Shown: piece by piece, positions 1-6,806 of the stretch
Layout of the letters: each line of letters begins with the position of its first letter
Numbering within the stretch: position 1 is the first letter of the stretch
Assembly (NCBI GenBank): GCA_031259205.1
Contig: JAIRLS010000158.1
Span: 1 to 16,165 of the forward strand
Direction of reading: 5' to 3'
DNA length: 16,165 bases
Source: Bacteroidales bacterium
GTDB lineage: Bacteria; Bacteroidota; Bacteroidia; Bacteroidales; UBA4181
The notes under the pieces: model-generated
Told to the model about the DNA's origin: nothing
The model's input: the letters and a program-made list of their open reading frames with translations, nothing else
Databases searched by the model: none
Translations under genes and position numbers: made by a program

Positions 1-1
1 A

Positions 2-262
2 CGCATAGAAAACGAGGCCGAATATATACGGACTATTGACGACACGTATGGCTCTCAAATCAGAGAACAGGCAATGATGATCGAAGAAAGTAAGAAGATG
101 ATCGAAGAAAGTAAGAAGATGATCGAAGAAAGTAAGAAGACGATCGAAAAAAAAGATAAAACGATCAAAGAAAGTAAGAAAACGATCAAAGAAAAAGATA
201 AAATTATCAAAGAGCAAGCTAAAAGAATAGCAGAGATGGAACGTCGGAATAAACAGGAATAA
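2..262 (+). CDS. C-terminal end of a gene with a heptad-repeat coiled-coil tail (partial; possibly Rpn/PD-(D/E)XK family)
   Basis: The frame is open from the left edge to a TAA at 260-262, so this is the 3' end of a longer gene; the internal ATGs at 74 and 77 need not be starts. The visible 86 residues begin RIENEAEYIRTIDD and pass into a very charged tail built on a 7-residue unit, MIEESKK, repeated with drift (TIEKKDK, TIKESKK, TIKEKDK, IIKEQAK) and ending in AEMERRNKQE. A seven-residue period with Ile at a fixed position is what a parallel coiled coil needs. Tails of this type are common at the end of Bacteroidota proteins annotated as Rpn/PD-(D/E)XK nuclease family putative transposases. 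The catalytic part lies outside the window, so that assignment is inference from the tail alone. The gene ends 5 bp before the IS982 remnant on the opposite strand. Confidence 0.6.
   Translation, partial: RIENEAEYIRTIDDTYGSQIREQAMMIEESKKMIEESKKMIEESKKTIEKKDKTIKESKKTIKEKDKIIKEQAKRIAEMERRNKQE
77..223 (+). repeat. 21-bp tandem repeat (7 units) encoding coiled-coil heptads
   Basis: Seven consecutive 21-bp units start at 77, 98, 119, 140, 161, 182 and 203. The first three are identical (ATGATCGAAGAAAGTAAGAAG) apart from nothing visible; the later ones diverge mainly at the first codon and in the AGT-AAG part. The period is a multiple of three, so gain or loss of units changes the length of the coiled coil without breaking the frame. 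The three identical copies suggest recent duplication. Confidence 0.9.
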
Positions 263-267
263 TCCGG

Positions 268-615
268 TTGAACAAGTTTGCAGGGAATTTTGTCGTACAC
301 TCCCTTCTTCGTGATTACTCGTTTTTCAACGGGGAACGACCGTTTGTGTTCGCCCGGATAATAACAAAGTCAAAAAATCCTCCCCTGTCGTTGAGCACGA
401 TATGCAGTTTGAAACCGAAAAACCATCCCATCGTACTCTTCCCTTTCGACGCTATCCCTTTGAATGTCTTGGCTGTGCTCCCGTTTGATGTGGCAGACAC
501 GAAGCGGAGTGGAATCAATGAAGGATATGCCGGTAATTTACACATACAGCACAATTGATGGAAAAGAGTCCTTTTCAGAACTGTTTTTTGTTGTAGCTCC
601 ATGTAGCGGACTGTT
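268..615 (-). pseudogene. IS982-family transposase remnant, frameshifted and truncated
   Basis: Reading the minus strand, conserved IS982 transposase segments appear in order but in different frames. VRYMELQQKTVLKRTLF is in one frame (about 612-560). ITGISFIDSTPLRVCHIKRE, with the FIDSTPLRVC core around an acidic residue, is in a second frame (about 537-478). KTFKGIASKGKSTMGWFFGF and then KLHIVLNDRGGFFDFVI are back in the first frame (about 465-318). VITKKGVYDKIPCKL is in another frame (about 314-270). At least three frame changes, plus a stop just before ITGIS, mean it cannot make a transposase. The N-terminal third and the C-terminal end are missing, and no terminal inverted repeats were found. 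The family call rests on recognising the motif series from memory; confidence in the pseudogene state is high. Confidence 0.8.
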
Positions 616-671
616 CCCTCCGTGTTTTTGGTTCCCGCTTTCGCGCTTTCGTGGAGGTCAGAAGAATGACG

Positions 672-1589
672 TTATTTTTCGTAGAACAGTGTTTCCATGC
701 GTTGTATTTTTTCGTTCATGGGCAGATGTCCGTCGATCCAGTGAATTTGGTCGCCGTTGCGTTCCATGCGTCTGAACCACGTCATTTGGCGTTTGGCGAA
801 CTGATGAATGGCGGTGTTGAGCAGGGTAAACATCTGTCGGTAGGTCAGTTGCCCCGTTAAGTGTTGTGTGAGGAACTTGTATTCCAGTCCGTAGTATTCC
901 AGTTGTGCCGGAGTGAGGCCTTTTTGCATCAGTCCGAGCACTTCGTCGATCATGCCGGCGTTGAGGCGTTGTTGCAGTCGTTCGGTGATGCGTTGCCGTT
1001 GTATCTCGCGGTCGAAGCGGATGCCGACCAACAGCGGTTTGACGTCCGGGTAGTCGGATGTTGGCGGCGTTTGTTGCTGTTGGTACAGGGCGATTTCAAG
1101 GGCGCGGATCATTCGCCTGCGCGTGGTGGTGTCCGTATGGTTGTGCATGGTAATCAGGCCGGCCAGCATGTTTTCCAGTTCTCTGTCGGTTTTTGCGGCC
1201 AGTGTGTTGCGCAATTCCTCGTTGACCGGCGTCAGTAGCAGCCGGTATCCTTTGAGCGCCGCTTCCATATAAAGTCCCGACCCGCCGCACATCACCGGTA
1301 TCTTTTGCCGGCTGCGAATATCGGCAAAAGCGTGGAGAAAAGCCTTCTGGTATTCGTAAACGTTGTATTGTTCGCCTGCCTCGGCTATATCTATGCAATG
1401 ATATGGTATCCGGACGCCTTCCACCAGATAATCGTCGTAATCTTTGCCGGTTCCGATGGTCATGCCCTTATATACCTGCCGCGAATCGGCGCTGACAATC
1501 TCGCCGTGGTTGCGATGCGCCCACTGTGCGGCAACCGCCGTTTTTCCGCTCGCTGTCGGGCCGAGAATCACCATGAGATTATATGTCAT
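672..1589 (-). CDS. miaA: tRNA dimethylallyltransferase MiaA
   Basis: Transfers the dimethylallyl group of DMAPP to the exocyclic amine of A37 in tRNAs reading U-starting codons, giving i6A37, in the cytoplasm. The 305-residue product has the family length. It shows the P-loop GPTASGKT at residues 10-17, DSRQVY at 35-40, GGSGLY at 102-107 and the RRRMIRALEI segment. Instead of the enterobacterial IGTAKP it has IGTGKDYDDY after DSRQVY, a variant I associate with one of the MiaA paralogues seen in Bacteroidales. The ATG at 1589 puts the P-loop close to the N-terminus as expected; an inner Met at residue 6 is a possible alternative. The gene stands alone, 108 bp after the thioesterase stop, with its own -7 box just upstream. 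No clear terminator is seen downstream, where the IS982 remnant begins within about 60 bp. Confidence 0.97.
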   Translation of the reverse strand: MTYNLMVILGPTASGKTAVAAQWAHRNHGEIVSADSRQVYKGMTIGTGKDYDDYLVEGVRIPYHCIDIAEAGEQYNVYEYQKAFLHAFADIRSRQKIPVMCGGSGLYMEAALKGYRLLLTPVNEELRNTLAAKTDRELENMLAGLITMHNHTDTTTRRRMIRALEIALYQQQQTPPTSDYPDVKPLLVGIRFDREIQRQRITERLQQRLNAGMIDEVLGLMQKGLTPAQLEYYGLEYKFLTQHLTGQLTYRQMFTLLNTAIHQFAKRQMTWFRRMERNGDQIHWIDGHLPMNEKIQRMETLFYEK

Positions 1590-1621
1590 CGTTTTGTCAA
1601 ATAGGAATTAAAACCAATTGC

Positions 1622-1629
1622 CAAATATA
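1622..1629 (-). promoter_or_regulatory. Candidate -7 box of the miaA promoter
   Basis: On the minus strand the bases read TATATTTG, a perfect match to the Bacteroidota sigma-ABfr -7 consensus TAnnTTTG. Transcription would start near 1615, giving a leader of about 25 nt before the miaA ATG at 1589. No TTTG lies at the usual 19-21 nt upstream; that position falls inside the 7-bp repeat at 1633-1658. The nearest TTTG on the minus strand is 32 nt upstream (1662-1665). Confidence 0.5.
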
Positions 1630-1632
1630 ACA

Positions 1633-1658
1633 TTGAAGTTTGAAGTTTGAAGTTTGAA
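1633..1658. repeat. 7-bp tandem repeat TTGAAGT, three full copies plus a partial
   Basis: TTGAAGT is repeated at 1633, 1640 and 1647, followed by TTGAA at 1654. It lies between the thioesterase and miaA genes, immediately upstream of the miaA -7 box on the minus strand, over the region where a -33 element would be. Confidence 0.9.
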
Positions 1659-1697
1659 AATCAAAATCAGGCGTGTTATATCTTTTTTGAGGATGGT

Positions 1698-2105
1698 TTA
1701 CCGGAAATACGGTTTTAGTTCCTCAATCAGCGAGGCGGGCGCTCTTTTAGGTTTTCGGGTAAGGGCATTTACGAAAACAAGTTCGGTTTCACCGGTATTC
1801 AGCAGGGTGGATTGTTCGTTGTATATCTCGTAGAAAAAACGGATGCGGATAACGGGCATTTCCTTGAGTATGACTTTAACCGTCAGCAGGTCGTCGTAAT
1901 GGGCGGCTCCGAGGTAGCAGACATTCAGCGACTTTACGGGAAGCAGGATGCCTTCCGCTTCCATCTGTCTGTACGACAGTCCCAATGAGCGGAGCATCTC
2001 TGTACGGGCTACTTCGTAATATAACGGGTAATTGCCGTAATAGACATACCCCATCTGGTCGGTTTCGCCGTAGCGAACTCTGACGGATGTTTCAAAAACG
2101 TACAT
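1698..2105 (-). CDS. 4HBT hotdog-fold acyl-CoA thioesterase (YbgC/FadM-like)
   Basis: A 135-residue single-domain hotdog thioesterase expected to hydrolyse acyl-CoA thioesters in the cytoplasm; the physiological substrate cannot be told from sequence. The signature RYGETDQMGYVYYGNY at residues 11-26, with the presumed catalytic Asp16 and the following YYEVARTEMLR helix, is typical of the YbgC/FadM branch, as is the length. I chose the ATG at 2105: the frame is open further upstream to 2198, but that extension overlaps the end of hisC and has no family similarity. With this start the gene lies 11 bp after the hisC stop, so the two are probably one transcript. No Shine-Dalgarno sequence is visible. 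Confidence 0.9.
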   Translation of the reverse strand: MYVFETSVRVRYGETDQMGYVYYGNYPLYYEVARTEMLRSLGLSYRQMEAEGILLPVKSLNVCYLGAAHYDDLLTVKVILKEMPVIRIRFFYEIYNEQSTLLNTGETELVFVNALTRKPKRAPASLIEELKPYFR

Positions 2106-2116
2106 GGCAGGGTTGT

Positions 2117-3154
2117 TTATCGAAATTGTTGCAGTGCATTTATCAGCGTTTTGTTTTCTTCCGGCGTTCCGACAGTGATGCGAAGGCAGCCGGCGCACAA
2201 CGATACGGTATTGCGGTTGCGTACAATCACCCCCTTTTCGATGAGGAACCGATACATGGCGTCGGCATTGGCCACTTTAACGAGGAAAAAATTGGCATCG
2301 GTAGGATACAGATTTTCGATGCAGGGTAATTCGGAAAGCTGTTGCCGCAATTTTTCGCGTTCCTTCAGCAATGTGTCCACCCACTGTTGCACCTGTTTCC
2401 GCTCCGACAGCATTTGCAGGACATAATCCTGTGTCAGTTGGTTAATATTGTACGGATATTTAACCTTGTTCATGATGCCGATGATATCCGCGCCGGCAAA
2501 CGCCATCCCCAGCCGTACGGCTGCGCTTGCCCATGCTTTCGAGAAAGTCTGGAATATCATCAGGTTGGGATACCGGTCTAACTCCCCGATAAACGACGGT
2601 TGTCCGGAAAAGTCGATATACGCTTCATCCAGAACGACAATACCGTTGAATTGTTCGACCGTTCGGATAATTTCATTCCGGTTCAGGCAATTGCCCGTAG
2701 GGTTGTTGGGCGAGCAGAGGAAGATCAGTTTGCTGTGCCGGTCGGTTGCTTGCAGCAGGCTATCGGCAGTGAAGTCGAAAGATTCGTTCAGCAGTACTTT
2801 CCGGTATTCCACGTTATTGATTTCGGCGGCCACCTTGTACATGCCGTAGGTCGGCTCGATAGCCACCACATTGTCTTTGCCCGGTTCGCAAAACACGCGA
2901 AACACATTGTCAATGGGTTCGTCGCTTCCCACGCCGAGGAAAATCCGTTCTTTTTCCACGCCCTTTGCTTCTGCGATAGCCGCTTTCACTTTCCACTGCA
3001 ATGGATCGGGATACCGGTTCATCCGGTAAAGCTGATAGGGGTTTTCGTTGGCGTCAAGATATACGGATGCTTTGCCTTTAAATTCGTCGCGCGCCGATGA
3101 GTATGGGATGAGGTTCAGTATGTTGCGCCTGACTATCTGTTCGAGTTTCATCAT
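2117..3154 (-). CDS. hisC: Histidinol-phosphate aminotransferase HisC
   Basis: PLP-dependent class I/II aminotransferase that interconverts histidinol phosphate and imidazole-acetol phosphate in histidine biosynthesis. The 345 residues match the family. Visible are LDANENP at 33-39 near the N-terminus, GSDE at 76-79, SPNNPTG at 148-154, DEAY at 176-179 (PLP-binding Asp and Tyr) and TFSKAW with the Schiff-base Lys206, followed by an Arg-rich RLGMA segment; ITVGTPEEN near the end also fits HisC. Two ATGs in a row at 3154 and 3151 make the start ambiguous by one codon. No other his gene is in the window; the downstream partner is the thioesterase. Related aminotransferases of the same fold are possible, but the ANENP/RNRN features favour HisC. 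Confidence 0.93.
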   Translation of the reverse strand: MMKLEQIVRRNILNLIPYSSARDEFKGKASVYLDANENPYQLYRMNRYPDPLQWKVKAAIAEAKGVEKERIFLGVGSDEPIDNVFRVFCEPGKDNVVAIEPTYGMYKVAAEINNVEYRKVLLNESFDFTADSLLQATDRHSKLIFLCSPNNPTGNCLNRNEIIRTVEQFNGIVVLDEAYIDFSGQPSFIGELDRYPNLMIFQTFSKAWASAAVRLGMAFAGADIIGIMNKVKYPYNINQLTQDYVLQMLSERKQVQQWVDTLLKEREKLRQQLSELPCIENLYPTDANFFLVKVANADAMYRFLIEKGVIVRNRNTVSLCAGCLRITVGTPEENKTLINALQQFR

Positions 3155-3180
3155 AGATCGGAGTCTGGGGTAAATTTACA

Positions 3181-3214
3181 AAAAAAAATGTGGCGCTTAG
3201 CCACACTTTTTTTT
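3181..3214. terminator. Hairpin terminator between gldN and hisC, symmetrical A/T flanks
   Basis: TGTGGC (3189-3194) pairs perfectly with GCCACA (3200-3205) around a 5-base loop. It has eight A on the left and eight T on the right, so it can act on either strand. In the minus direction it follows the gldN stop at 3230 by about 25 bp and should end the T9SS transcript before hisC. Confidence 0.85.
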
Positions 3215-3229
3215 CATGTATTTTGAAAA

Positions 3230-4144
3230 TTAATATTCCCACAGGTCTTGTTCCCATTCGAAGATTTCATTTTCGATTCTTTGGGCTTCGTAAAGCGCAT
3301 CCATTCCAGAGGCATATTCGTTGATCGTCCGGTTGTTATACACGTTGGAGATTTGGTAAATATGACCGTCATAGCGATGTTGCATGAGGAAGTCGTCAAA
3401 GGACTGTTCCTGCGAGTCGTTGAAACGGTTGAAAACCGGATGGCGCGCCAAAATGGGTCTTGCTTCGGGTACATAGATCCACATGGTTTTTACCATTTGC
3501 AACTCTACCGCTGCTCCATCTTCGCTTGCGCTTTCACTGCCGTCATCGTCCCTTGAGAATACGCGGATAGGGCAGATACCGATTACTTCGCGGTTCATCA
3601 CCGAATGTTTTTTGTCGAAGTAAATTTTTTCTTTTACTAAAAATTTCTTTACCTGATCCGTTTGACGGCCTACTTTCCGTTCCTGAGCAACCATGTTACC
3701 GTCGGCGTCGGGCACCTGAATCGTATCGTGCTTGGCGCCGAACTGTACGTCCAACTGTTCCATGGTAAGCGGGCGAACAAATTCGTTGTTCGGGTCGGTT
3801 GTGTCATAGGCGATGATTTCACCGCTCTCGACGGCTTTCAACAGCAGATTGGTCAGGTTGACGCGGCTTCCGATGTTCTGAGTAGGATAATACAATGCCA
3901 GATTGCGTTTTTCGCGAAGGTCTATCATCCTCCAGATGGTTTTGCTGTACAGCACGTCCGCTTCTCTTACGTAAGCATAAGGGATGGGCTTTTTTTCCGG
4001 AATATTTTCCTTGATATATACTTCCCGTTTATAATCCAACACTGTATTGGACGAATCGGGAGTCTCCGCTTGCTGTCCCCATGTAAAAGGACAACTTATC
4101 ATCCATATACCTAAACTCAAAAATACGCTTTTTACACTTTTCAT
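3230..4144 (-). CDS. gldN: Type IX secretion ring protein GldN/PorN
   Basis: Periplasmic partner of the lipoprotein GldK/PorK; the two build the large ring under the outer membrane that belongs to the type IX secretion system. The product has 304 residues from the ATG at 4144. The first ~26 residues (MKSVKSVFLSLGIWMISCPF and following, to TWGQQ) form a Sec signal peptide. The mature part contains ADVLYSKTIWRMIDLREKRN, and later KIYFDKKHSVMNREVIGICP, the strand-rich pattern I recognise from GldN. The frame extends to a TTG at 4153, but the ATG at 4144 fits the signal peptide better. It starts 11 bp after the gldM stop and is the last gene of the cluster, before the 3181-3214 terminator. It is somewhat shorter than P. 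gingivalis PorN as I remember it, without an obvious missing domain. Confidence 0.93.
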   Translation of the reverse strand: MKSVKSVFLSLGIWMISCPFTWGQQAETPDSSNTVLDYKREVYIKENIPEKKPIPYAYVREADVLYSKTIWRMIDLREKRNLALYYPTQNIGSRVNLTNLLLKAVESGEIIAYDTTDPNNEFVRPLTMEQLDVQFGAKHDTIQVPDADGNMVAQERKVGRQTDQVKKFLVKEKIYFDKKHSVMNREVIGICPIRVFSRDDDGSESASEDGAAVELQMVKTMWIYVPEARPILARHPVFNRFNDSQEQSFDDFLMQHRYDGHIYQISNVYNNRTINEYASGMDALYEAQRIENEIFEWEQDLWEY

Positions 4145-4155
4145 AGAATACAAAA

Positions 4156-5841
4156 TTAATTGATGGTGAAGGCAACAGCCGGTAATTCACGGGTGCTGCC
4201 ATCGGGTCCAACTACCTTAATATCTTCGAAATAAACTTTAGAACCTTTTGATAAACCGTTGATCAATGCTTTCTGATCGGCAGAGATATTGGTGCCTTTG
4301 GTGGGTTTGGTCTGGGTGAAACCCTTCACTACCGCCGATACGGAAAATTCCGTTACGCGAAATTTCAGGTCGAAATCGAAATTTTCCATCTCTGCCTGTA
4401 CTACCATTTGAGCGGCCAATGTTGCTTTGTCGATTCTGCCTCCGATTTTGCCGGCTACTTTTGCCACGGGGTTGGGGACGGTTTTAACGCGATAGGACTG
4501 TGCCCCCATCCGCTTGGTTTGTCCATCAATATTGGCGTCAACCGTTACTAACGCTTCTGTACCCGGCCTGAGGGGACGTGCAATCCATCCCGGGCCTGAC
4601 CGCGTAAGATTTCCATTGGACATGCGGGCGCTGATTCTATCGGTCGGTACGCCCGAAACGGAAATACTGATGGGATTATCCACGCCTACATAGAGTACGT
4701 TCATCTTGGTGGCGGAAACTACGGCTTCGGCTTTGCCTACCTGATATTCGCCGTGGAAGGGACGTTTGATGTAGGTACCGTCCGGATTCAACAATCTCAG
4801 AATACCTCCCCATTTGACGGGGCCTACATTGTTGGCGGCTGCCCGAAACACCGCTTTTCCCGATGCATCGTATGACAGGGGATGGCCTCCTCCCGCTATT
4901 TCATAATCAATGGTGCCGTCGGCAAGTTTTTTCGGTACCACGTTACCGATGATGACCTCCGGTTTCTGCAAACTGTCGTATGCCGCCAGAATGACGCGCG
5001 CTTCGTATTGTCCGCCCTGAAGGATATAGCTGGATTTTGCCAGCACCAGCGCTTCCACTGTGTTTACTTTCAACGCGCCGGCATCAATCTGGCTCAACAA
5101 GTGTTGTGTGATCTCCGCTTCCACATTGCGCACATCGCTCTGAAATTTGGTAAGATTGGTCACTACCGCTATCAGGGGAAGATGTTCGAAATAAGCCGTT
5201 TCCCACGGAACGGGGGGATCGCCGCGTTTGTCGGGCGGCCTGTCGGCTGTGCTTAACGATTTTTGAATCGAATTTACGGTGATCGAATCTTTTCCGGATA
5301 CCAGATCGGCGACAAACTCTCTAAAATCGTCTATCTTTTTCTTTAAATTAGTACCTTCGCCGTTCACTATCATGATTTCAGCCGGCTTGTCGTTGTTATC
5401 CTTGGCTTCGATTTTACTGTCGTTAATGATGGCGCTTTGCATCTTTACCATTTCACCGCCTTTGAACAATTCGCCGGCTTTGAACAATTCGATAGTGGTA
5501 TCTCTCAACGCCTTCGCGTCTTTCCCGTCGGATTCCCTGATGATCCGGATTTTCAACTGTTGCATGTCTTCCACCAACTGGTCGGCCCTTTCGCGTACCT
5601 GTGACGCTTTATTTTGCCATGGGCCTACTTTTTCCTTGGCGATTTCCATCTGTTTGTCGAATTCGGCATAGATGTTCTGGTTTTTGGCCGCAAAATTGAG
5701 GGTAGTTCTGAACAAGCCTTCATCTACGAGTACAAAAGAATCCAGTATGTCTTTCGATACGTTCAGCGCCAACATGGATGTAAGCACCAGATACATCATT
5801 CCGATCATCTTTTGTCTCGGGGTTTCTTTACCGTGAGCCAT
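4156..5841 (-). CDS. gldM: Type IX secretion motor protein GldM/PorM
   Basis: Inner-membrane protein with one N-terminal transmembrane helix and a long periplasmic arm; with GldL it forms the proton-driven rotary motor that powers type IX secretion and gliding. The N-terminus MAHGKETPRQKMIGMMYLVL is close to F. johnsoniae GldM and keeps Arg9, which in the published GldLM structure faces the GldL glutamates. The transmembrane helix spans about residues 13-35 and continues into LNVSKDILDSF. The rest is a long helical stretch followed by beta-rich domains, in keeping with the D1-D4 domains of the family. At 561 residues it is somewhat longer than the roughly 515 of characterised homologues. It begins 38 bp after the gldL stop. 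Confidence 0.97.
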   Translation of the reverse strand: MAHGKETPRQKMIGMMYLVLTSMLALNVSKDILDSFVLVDEGLFRTTLNFAAKNQNIYAEFDKQMEIAKEKVGPWQNKASQVRERADQLVEDMQQLKIRIIRESDGKDAKALRDTTIELFKAGELFKGGEMVKMQSAIINDSKIEAKDNNDKPAEIMIVNGEGTNLKKKIDDFREFVADLVSGKDSITVNSIQKSLSTADRPPDKRGDPPVPWETAYFEHLPLIAVVTNLTKFQSDVRNVEAEITQHLLSQIDAGALKVNTVEALVLAKSSYILQGGQYEARVILAAYDSLQKPEVIIGNVVPKKLADGTIDYEIAGGGHPLSYDASGKAVFRAAANNVGPVKWGGILRLLNPDGTYIKRPFHGEYQVGKAEAVVSATKMNVLYVGVDNPISISVSGVPTDRISARMSNGNLTRSGPGWIARPLRPGTEALVTVDANIDGQTKRMGAQSYRVKTVPNPVAKVAGKIGGRIDKATLAAQMVVQAEMENFDFDLKFRVTEFSVSAVVKGFTQTKPTKGTNISADQKALINGLSKGSKVYFEDIKVVGPDGSTRELPAVAFTIN

Positions 5842-5879
5842 ATTAATACTTGATTAGTTATTTATTAATTGGGTTATTA

Positions 5880-6725
5880 TTAACCTCTTAAACTCATGGC
5901 GCTCAGCATGTTTCCGTAGATAGTGTTGAGAGCGGACAAATTTTTGGTCAGGTTGGCCACTTCTTCACGGTAACGATGGGTTTCTTCGACGGAAGAACTC
6001 ATGTCGGCCATCATCTTCTCCAGATTGCCGTATACGTTTTTCGATTTTTGAATATGATCGTTCGTATCGCGCAATTGCAGTTCATATACTGCATTGAGGG
6101 CGGACAAGTTTTTATTGACATCGCCCAGATTGCTGATGAAATGCTGGCTGTTTTCGCCTATCGCTGCAAACGACTGCGACGAATTGTTCAAGGAGTTGAC
6201 TGCCTGCTGCATACCTACTGCGCTTTGTTGGAAGACGGCATTGATATTGCCTACGGATTCTGCGGCCGTATTGATGTTGCTTACATACTTGTTGGTGGCA
6301 ACGGTTGCGTCTGTCACTTGCGAAATGGTATTGGCCGTTGAGGTCAATCTTTCAAAGGAAGATCCTAAACTTTTGATTAAAGCGGGATCAATTCCGCCCA
6401 AACCGCCCATCAGGTCGTCAAATCTTTCGATTGCGCCTGAATTTCTGGTAATTCCTTTCACTGCGTCCAATTCGTCGGGATCGGTCATACCGGCCAATTC
6501 GGGATACACCAGCGTCCAGTCCAATTCTTCGTGTACTGGCTCGAAAGCGGAGAAAAAGAAGATGATGGCTTCTGTTCCCAGCCCAACTGTCAACATGACC
6601 CCTGCAAACGGCCAGTGTTGGATTTTAAACAATGCACCGATAATTACCACCGATGCGCCCCAGCCATATAATTTGGCCATAAATTTTTTCCATCCGGAAC
6701 TTTGTGTTAATTCAGCAAGACCCAT
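5880..6725 (-). CDS. gldL: Type IX secretion motor protein GldL/PorL
   Basis: Inner-membrane subunit that forms the pentameric ring around the GldM helices. Two transmembrane helices lie at about residues 20-35 and 42-62. They carry the charged residues known from F. johnsoniae GldL: K34 and H37 (FKIQHWP) after helix 1, and E52 and E62 in and after helix 2 with the same ten-residue spacing as Fj E49/E59. The cytoplasmic part (from about 65) is predicted helical and rich in Asn and Ser, with the motif NLSALNxxY present twice, at about 204 and 264. The 281-residue length is normal. The ATG at 6725 is preceded by an AT-rich 81-bp gap after gldK, which could hold an additional promoter; no perfect -7 box is seen there. 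Confidence 0.97.
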   Translation of the reverse strand: MGLAELTQSSGWKKFMAKLYGWGASVVIIGALFKIQHWPFAGVMLTVGLGTEAIIFFFSAFEPVHEELDWTLVYPELAGMTDPDELDAVKGITRNSGAIERFDDLMGGLGGIDPALIKSLGSSFERLTSTANTISQVTDATVATNKYVSNINTAAESVGNINAVFQQSAVGMQQAVNSLNNSSQSFAAIGENSQHFISNLGDVNKNLSALNAVYELQLRDTNDHIQKSKNVYGNLEKMMADMSSSVEETHRYREEVANLTKNLSALNTIYGNMLSAMSLRG

Positions 6726-6806
6726 AAAATTATTTATTAAAATTGTTTAAATTTAGATTGATTACTCTCTTATTATGATATTTAATTTTTTACATAATTG
6801 AATTTA

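Noticed and set aside
77..223. Regularly spaced short repeats that could suggest a CRISPR array
   Set aside because: The 21-bp units are directly adjacent with no spacers, keep an open frame and encode coiled-coil heptads.
2106..2198. N-terminal extension of the thioesterase
   Set aside because: It reads through the 3' end of hisC in another frame and has no resemblance to the family, which starts just before the RYGETD motif.
4145..4153. TTG start giving a 307-residue GldN
   Set aside because: The ATG at 4144 gives a normal signal peptide and needs no rare start codon.
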